Source: an uncultured Chloroflexales bacterium
GTDB lineage: Bacteria; Chloroflexota; Chloroflexia; Chloroflexales; Chloroflexaceae
Assembly: GCA_937902315.1 (NCBI GenBank)
Contig: CALGUG010000039.1
Span: 66,972-130,971 of the forward strand
Direction: 5' to 3'
DNA length: 64,000 bases
The notes beneath the pieces were generated by a model, which did no database searches, was not told where the DNA came from, and saw only the letters and a program-made list of their open reading frames with translations. Position numbers and translations under genes: made by a program. Shown here piece by piece: positions 60,896 to 64,000 of this stretch; the first letter of the stretch is position 1; each line of letters begins with the position of its first letter.

Positions 60896-63800
60896 ATGTC
60901 CGATCCTTCCCAGAATCCCCAGCATCACATAACAAACCAGACGGTTCAAGGTTATGCCTATGTTGGTGCTATGGCCGGTAGAGATATCATTGGTAATGTC
61001 ACTATTAACAATGGCCCTGACCGTACTCAAGTCCTTAATGCCTGTTTGGATAAAAACTATAGCTTCTTTCAAAGCCGACTAGATCGATTTGTAGGTCGAG
61101 AACAGGAGTTAGCAGAGATTCGTCAAAGGATTGCGGAATTACTGCCAACTGGTGGCTATATCACCATTATGGGCCAAGCAGGGCAGGGCAAGAGTTGTGT
61201 GATCGCCAAACTGGTACACGATCATCTTCTACAAGTCGCGGCTGCACAAGGGAAAGAGCTTTCTTCAAATCCAAGCTTCGATCAATTAACCAGTAAAGTT
61301 GGGCATGAGCAAGTTATTTTCCATGCTATTCCGCTCGACCCGGGAGCAGACTATCAGGTTAGACTTTTGCACAATCTGATCGCTCGGCTTTGCCTCAAGT
61401 ATGGTCTACCAGAAATCTATGCCAGCAATGCTCCACGTCAAGCTCTAGCCGGTTATTTTCAAAATGCTTTACAGGATATTGCCCGACAGGGAAAACAGGA
61501 GCTGATCTATATCGATGGTCTTGATCAGATTCTGCCAGATAGTGATGGTAAACGCGATCTTAGCTTTTTGCCAACCAATCCTCCATCAGGTATCGTCTTT
61601 GTGCTTGGCACACGTCCTGACGATATCCTTCAGCCATTGGAGCTACGCAAACCGCGCGAACCTTACCTACTGCCAGCGCTTAGTCGAGACGATTTCGAGC
61701 TGCTTCTGCAGCGTTATCAAGTAAATCTGGCAACAGTCAATATCGAGCGTTTTTATGATGCAATGGATCATAATGCGCTCTATTTAGACTTGGTCGCTCA
61801 AGAGTTACATGCTCACGAAGGAGAATTAACTACTGAAGTAATTCAAATAATAATCAAAAGTATTGAAGAGAATCCGGATAATATCTTTGGGCTCACTATT
61901 CGGCGTTTTAAAAACGTATATAACCAATACTGGAAGAGCGCAATCAAGCCTTTATTTGGCTATTTATTAGCTGCTCGCTCCCCCTTGAGCGAACCAGCTC
62001 TACGAGAATTAATTGGCATTGATAGTGAAGAACTAAGAGAGGCTTTGCGTGTAATAGGAGGCTTATTAACCACAACCAATGACTATCGTTATACCCTCTA
62101 TCACTTAAAGCTACGCGATTATTTAAAGAGGGTTTCGCCCAATATAGAGGATGATCTTCTTTTTACCAGCGATGAACTGCTTCGCTTTCATAAGCGGCTG
62201 GCTAATTGGGCCTGGCAGGGCAAAGGTGGACTAGAAGCTATCTGGCAGGACCATAAAGATGGATTGAAACAGGAGCGCCGCCTCTATGCTCGTGAGCATT
62301 TGATTACCCAGCTTGCCGATGCCCAAGACTATGAGCGGCTTTGGGAACTCCTTGATGTTGGTGACTATGGTCGTGCCAAGCTGCGTTTTGACCCTAGCAC
62401 TCGTAGCTATGCCCTTGATCTTGACTATGCTCGCCAAGCGATTATTGATATCGATGGAACCCTAGATGAACAACTTCAACTGCTACCTCGCTTTTGGAGG
62501 TATAGCCTATTACGAACCCGCCTTGCTAGTAGGGCCGATGCCTACCCCGATGAGCTCTATCAAGCTATGGTTCGTCATGGGCGAGTGCAAGAAGTTATTG
62601 GTCTGCTGGAGCTACTTAGTGATCAAAAGCGTAAAATTCGTCTTTTTGTAGAATTAAGCACCCTTATAGCTGATCGTACTGATATAGTTCAGCAGATGCG
62701 CAACCGGGCCTTACAACTTTGGCATGATCTTACTTCGGAAGAGCGTGAAAGCTCTATCGATGCTTGGTTTGATCTAGATAACGAGCTAAAAGATGGAGCA
62801 ATCAAGCTTATACCTTTGTTAATTGAGCCATATCTGGCTCAAGATTCTGCTCGAGATCGGCTTAATCCTTATCTCTATATCCGTTATTACCAACTTATAG
62901 CTGATTACTACTATTTGATTGATACAAATACAATAAAAGAACAAGCGGCTCTTCAAATTGTCTTTGGCCTCGATTTAGCAACCCTAGAGGCAGAAACTCG
63001 TGACCAGATCTATAGATTGCAGATACAGCTTACCTTAACTCGTTTTAGGAGGCCAGAGTGTCTAGTCCAAGCCCAAGCGCTTGCCTCCCAGTTTAGCCAT
63101 CCTTTGCAGCGAAGCAGGGCAGAGCGAGCGATTGTCGAGGCTTTGGCAAAGATAGGGCAGATCGAGCAGGCCCAAGCGCTTGTCTCCCAGATTAGCGAAC
63201 CATTTGAGCGAAGCAGGGCAGAGGGAGCGATTGTGGAGGCTTTGGCAAAGATAGGGCAGATCGAGCAGGCCCAAGCGCTTGTCTCCCAGATTAGCGAACC
63301 ATTTGAGCGAAGCAGGGCAGAGGGAGCGATTGTGGAGGCTTTGGCAAAGATAGGGCAGATCGAGCAGGCCCAAGCGCTTGCCTCCCAGTTTAGCGATCCA
63401 TTTGAGCGAAGCAGGGCAGAGCTTGCGATTGTCGAGGCTTTGGCAAAGATAGGGCAGATTGCGCAGGCCCAAGCGCTTGCCTCCCAGTTTAGCGATCCTT
63501 TGCAGCGAAGCAGGGCAGAGCTTGCGATTGTCGAGGCTTTGGCAAAGATAGGGCAGATTGCGCAGGCCCAAGCGCTTGCCTCCCAGTTTAGCGATCCTTT
63601 GCAGCGAAGCAGGGCAGAGCTTGCGATTGTCGAGGCTCTACTTGCGGCAGGGCAGATTGCGCAGGCCCAAGCGCTTGCCTCCCAGATTAGCGTTCCAGAT
63701 ACGCGAAGCAGGGCAGAGCGAGCGATTATGGAGGCTTTGGCACAGGCAGGGCAGATTGCGCAGGTCCAAGCGCTTGCCTCCCAGATGAGCGATCCATTTG

Positions 63801-64000
63801 AGCGAAGCATGGCAGAGCGAGCGATTGTCGAGGCTTTGGCAAAGATAGGGCAGATTGCGCAGGCCCAAGCGCTTGCCTCCCAGATGAGCGATCCAGATAC
63901 GCGAAGCAGGGCAGAGATTGCGATTGTCGAGGCTCTGCTTGCGGCAGGGCAGATTGCGCAGGCCCAAGCGCTTGCCTCCCAGATGAGCGATCCAGATACG
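60896..64000 (+). CDS. STAND ATPase with 33-residue alpha-solenoid repeats (C-terminus beyond window)
   Basis: Open from ATG 60896 to the window end (1035 codons, no stop). An N-terminal linker has GAMAGRDIIGNVTINNG, like the VAIAGDLYGNIIY of the NB-ARC/TPR protein. The ATPase follows: FVGREQELAEIRQRI, Walker A GQAGQGKSC, Walker B ELIYIDGLDQI, and FVLGTRPDD (sensor). A winged-helix/helical arm region extends to about residue 700. From about 720 a tandem 33-residue repeat (QAQALASQFSDPLQRSRAEL...) continues to the edge. AT-rich codon use. A sensor of the bacterial NLR-like class; any effector domain could lie past the edge or in a partner. Confidence 0.85.
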   Translation, partial: MSDPSQNPQHHITNQTVQGYAYVGAMAGRDIIGNVTINNGPDRTQVLNACLDKNYSFFQSRLDRFVGREQELAEIRQRIAELLPTGGYITIMGQAGQGKSCVIAKLVHDHLLQVAAAQGKELSSNPSFDQLTSKVGHEQVIFHAIPLDPGADYQVRLLHNLIARLCLKYGLPEIYASNAPRQALAGYFQNALQDIARQGKQELIYIDGLDQILPDSDGKRDLSFLPTNPPSGIVFVLGTRPDDILQPLELRKPREPYLLPALSRDDFELLLQRYQVNLATVNIERFYDAMDHNALYLDLVAQELHAHEGELTTEVIQIIIKSIEENPDNIFGLTIRRFKNVYNQYWKSAIKPLFGYLLAARSPLSEPALRELIGIDSEELREALRVIGGLLTTTNDYRYTLYHLKLRDYLKRVSPNIEDDLLFTSDELLRFHKRLANWAWQGKGGLEAIWQDHKDGLKQERRLYAREHLITQLADAQDYERLWELLDVGDYGRAKLRFDPSTRSYALDLDYARQAIIDIDGTLDEQLQLLPRFWRYSLLRTRLASRADAYPDELYQAMVRHGRVQEVIGLLELLSDQKRKIRLFVELSTLIADRTDIVQQMRNRALQLWHDLTSEERESSIDAWFDLDNELKDGAIKLIPLLIEPYLAQDSARDRLNPYLYIRYYQLIADYYYLIDTNTIKEQAALQIVFGLDLATLEAETRDQIYRLQIQLTLTRFRRPECLVQAQALASQFSHPLQRSRAERAIVEALAKIGQIEQAQALVSQISEPFERSRAEGAIVEALAKIGQIEQAQALVSQISEPFERSRAEGAIVEALAKIGQIEQAQALASQFSDPFERSRAELAIVEALAKIGQIAQAQALASQFSDPLQRSRAELAIVEALAKIGQIAQAQALASQFSDPLQRSRAELAIVEALLAAGQIAQAQALASQISVPDTRSRAERAIMEALAQAGQIAQVQALASQMSDPFERSMAERAIVEALAKIGQIAQAQALASQMSDPDTRSRAEIAIVEALLAAGQIAQAQALASQMSDPDT
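63065..64000 (+). repeat. 99-bp in-frame tandem repeat array
   Basis: About nine and a half units, each exactly 99 bases, with the landmark GCCCAAGCGCTTG at 63071, 63170, 63269 and so on to 63962. Units differ at few positions, chiefly around the Q[FI/M]S-[DE]P-variable part and the residues after SRAE. It continues past the window. The high identity also produces long spurious ORFs on the other strand. Confidence 0.93.

Noticed and set aside
63010..63810. 266-codon repetitive minus-strand frame
   Set aside because: It arises because 99 bp is a multiple of three, so a stop-free antisense unit is copied with the array. The plus strand carries the STAND gene.
63065..64000. CRISPR-like regular repeats
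   Set aside because: The 99-bp and 126-bp repeats are contiguous and in frame with large proteins; there are no unique spacers and no cas genes.

Overview
The window looks like a chromosomal segment of a filamentous, heterotrophic Chloroflexota bacterium (class Chloroflexia, possibly Herpetosiphon-like; inferred from gene content, not from an rRNA gene). Pointers are LplB/LplC-type polysaccharide transporter permeases, secreted glycosidases whose C-termini carry the tandem ETGH...FLxYW...FGYP...VQYFERxRFExHP repeat and a short FMPVV-type tail, a MurE with a D-E-D-P-R substrate motif, and many STAND ATPases. No rRNA is present; one tRNA (Val, CAC) is.

Layout. 1-7 kb: end of a glycan ABC transporter (binding protein, two permeases), a frame-disrupted DUF2264 gene and a secreted clan-A glycosidase. 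7.3-14 kb: a peptide/oligosaccharide (Opp/Dpp-type) ABC operon with an exact consensus promoter, a long structured leader, an unlisted 59-residue membrane protein and a lipoprotein binding protein, closed by a strong terminator. 14.4-21.4 kb (minus strand, lower GC by eye): caspase-like protease, membrane NACHT ATPase, a Cys-containing RiPP-like precursor and a class III lanthipeptide synthetase (LanKC) in one apparent operon. This is the most unusual system in the window. 22.2-25.5 kb: an NB-ARC/TPR STAND protein. 25.8-36.3 kb: tRNA-Val, plsY, a ketopantoate-reductase homologue, a large glycosidase, two short MreB-like paralogues, an eIF1/SUI1 homologue, and fdhD plus a YdeP-type molybdopterin oxidoreductase. 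36.5-42.4 kb: a zinc-ribbon/SH3/DUF4352 membrane protein, a GH5-like glycosidase, lrgAB, and an alpha/beta-hydrolase lacking its nucleophile serine. 42.4-42.8 kb: a candidate free-standing structured RNA with promoter and terminator. 43.6-47 kb: PIG-L deacetylase, FemAB and MurE (cell wall). 47-53 kb: DUF1684, small GNAT, then an ECF sigma/anti-sigma pair and a sulfane-sulfur module (rhodanese-DUF2892, persulfide-dioxygenase-like MBL-rhodanese, rhodanese, TauE exporter). 53-60.8 kb: ABC-F ATPase behind a putative leader-peptide attenuator, a DUF3102-like protein, a Ser/Thr kinase, alpha-glucan phosphorylase and RsmI. 60.9-64 kb: the first 1035 codons of a STAND ATPase whose C-terminus is a nearly identical 99-bp/33-residue repeat array running off the window.

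A dispersed intergenic repeat (core GCGTCCGCCTACGGCTATCA and its complement) occurs 14 times in both orientations, often with a second motif (TTCCRCTCTGYCGAAGGCCA), and fills most of the larger gaps. Three STAND proteins, a caspase and a LanKC in one window point to an investment in conflict/cell-death signalling typical of multicellular bacteria.
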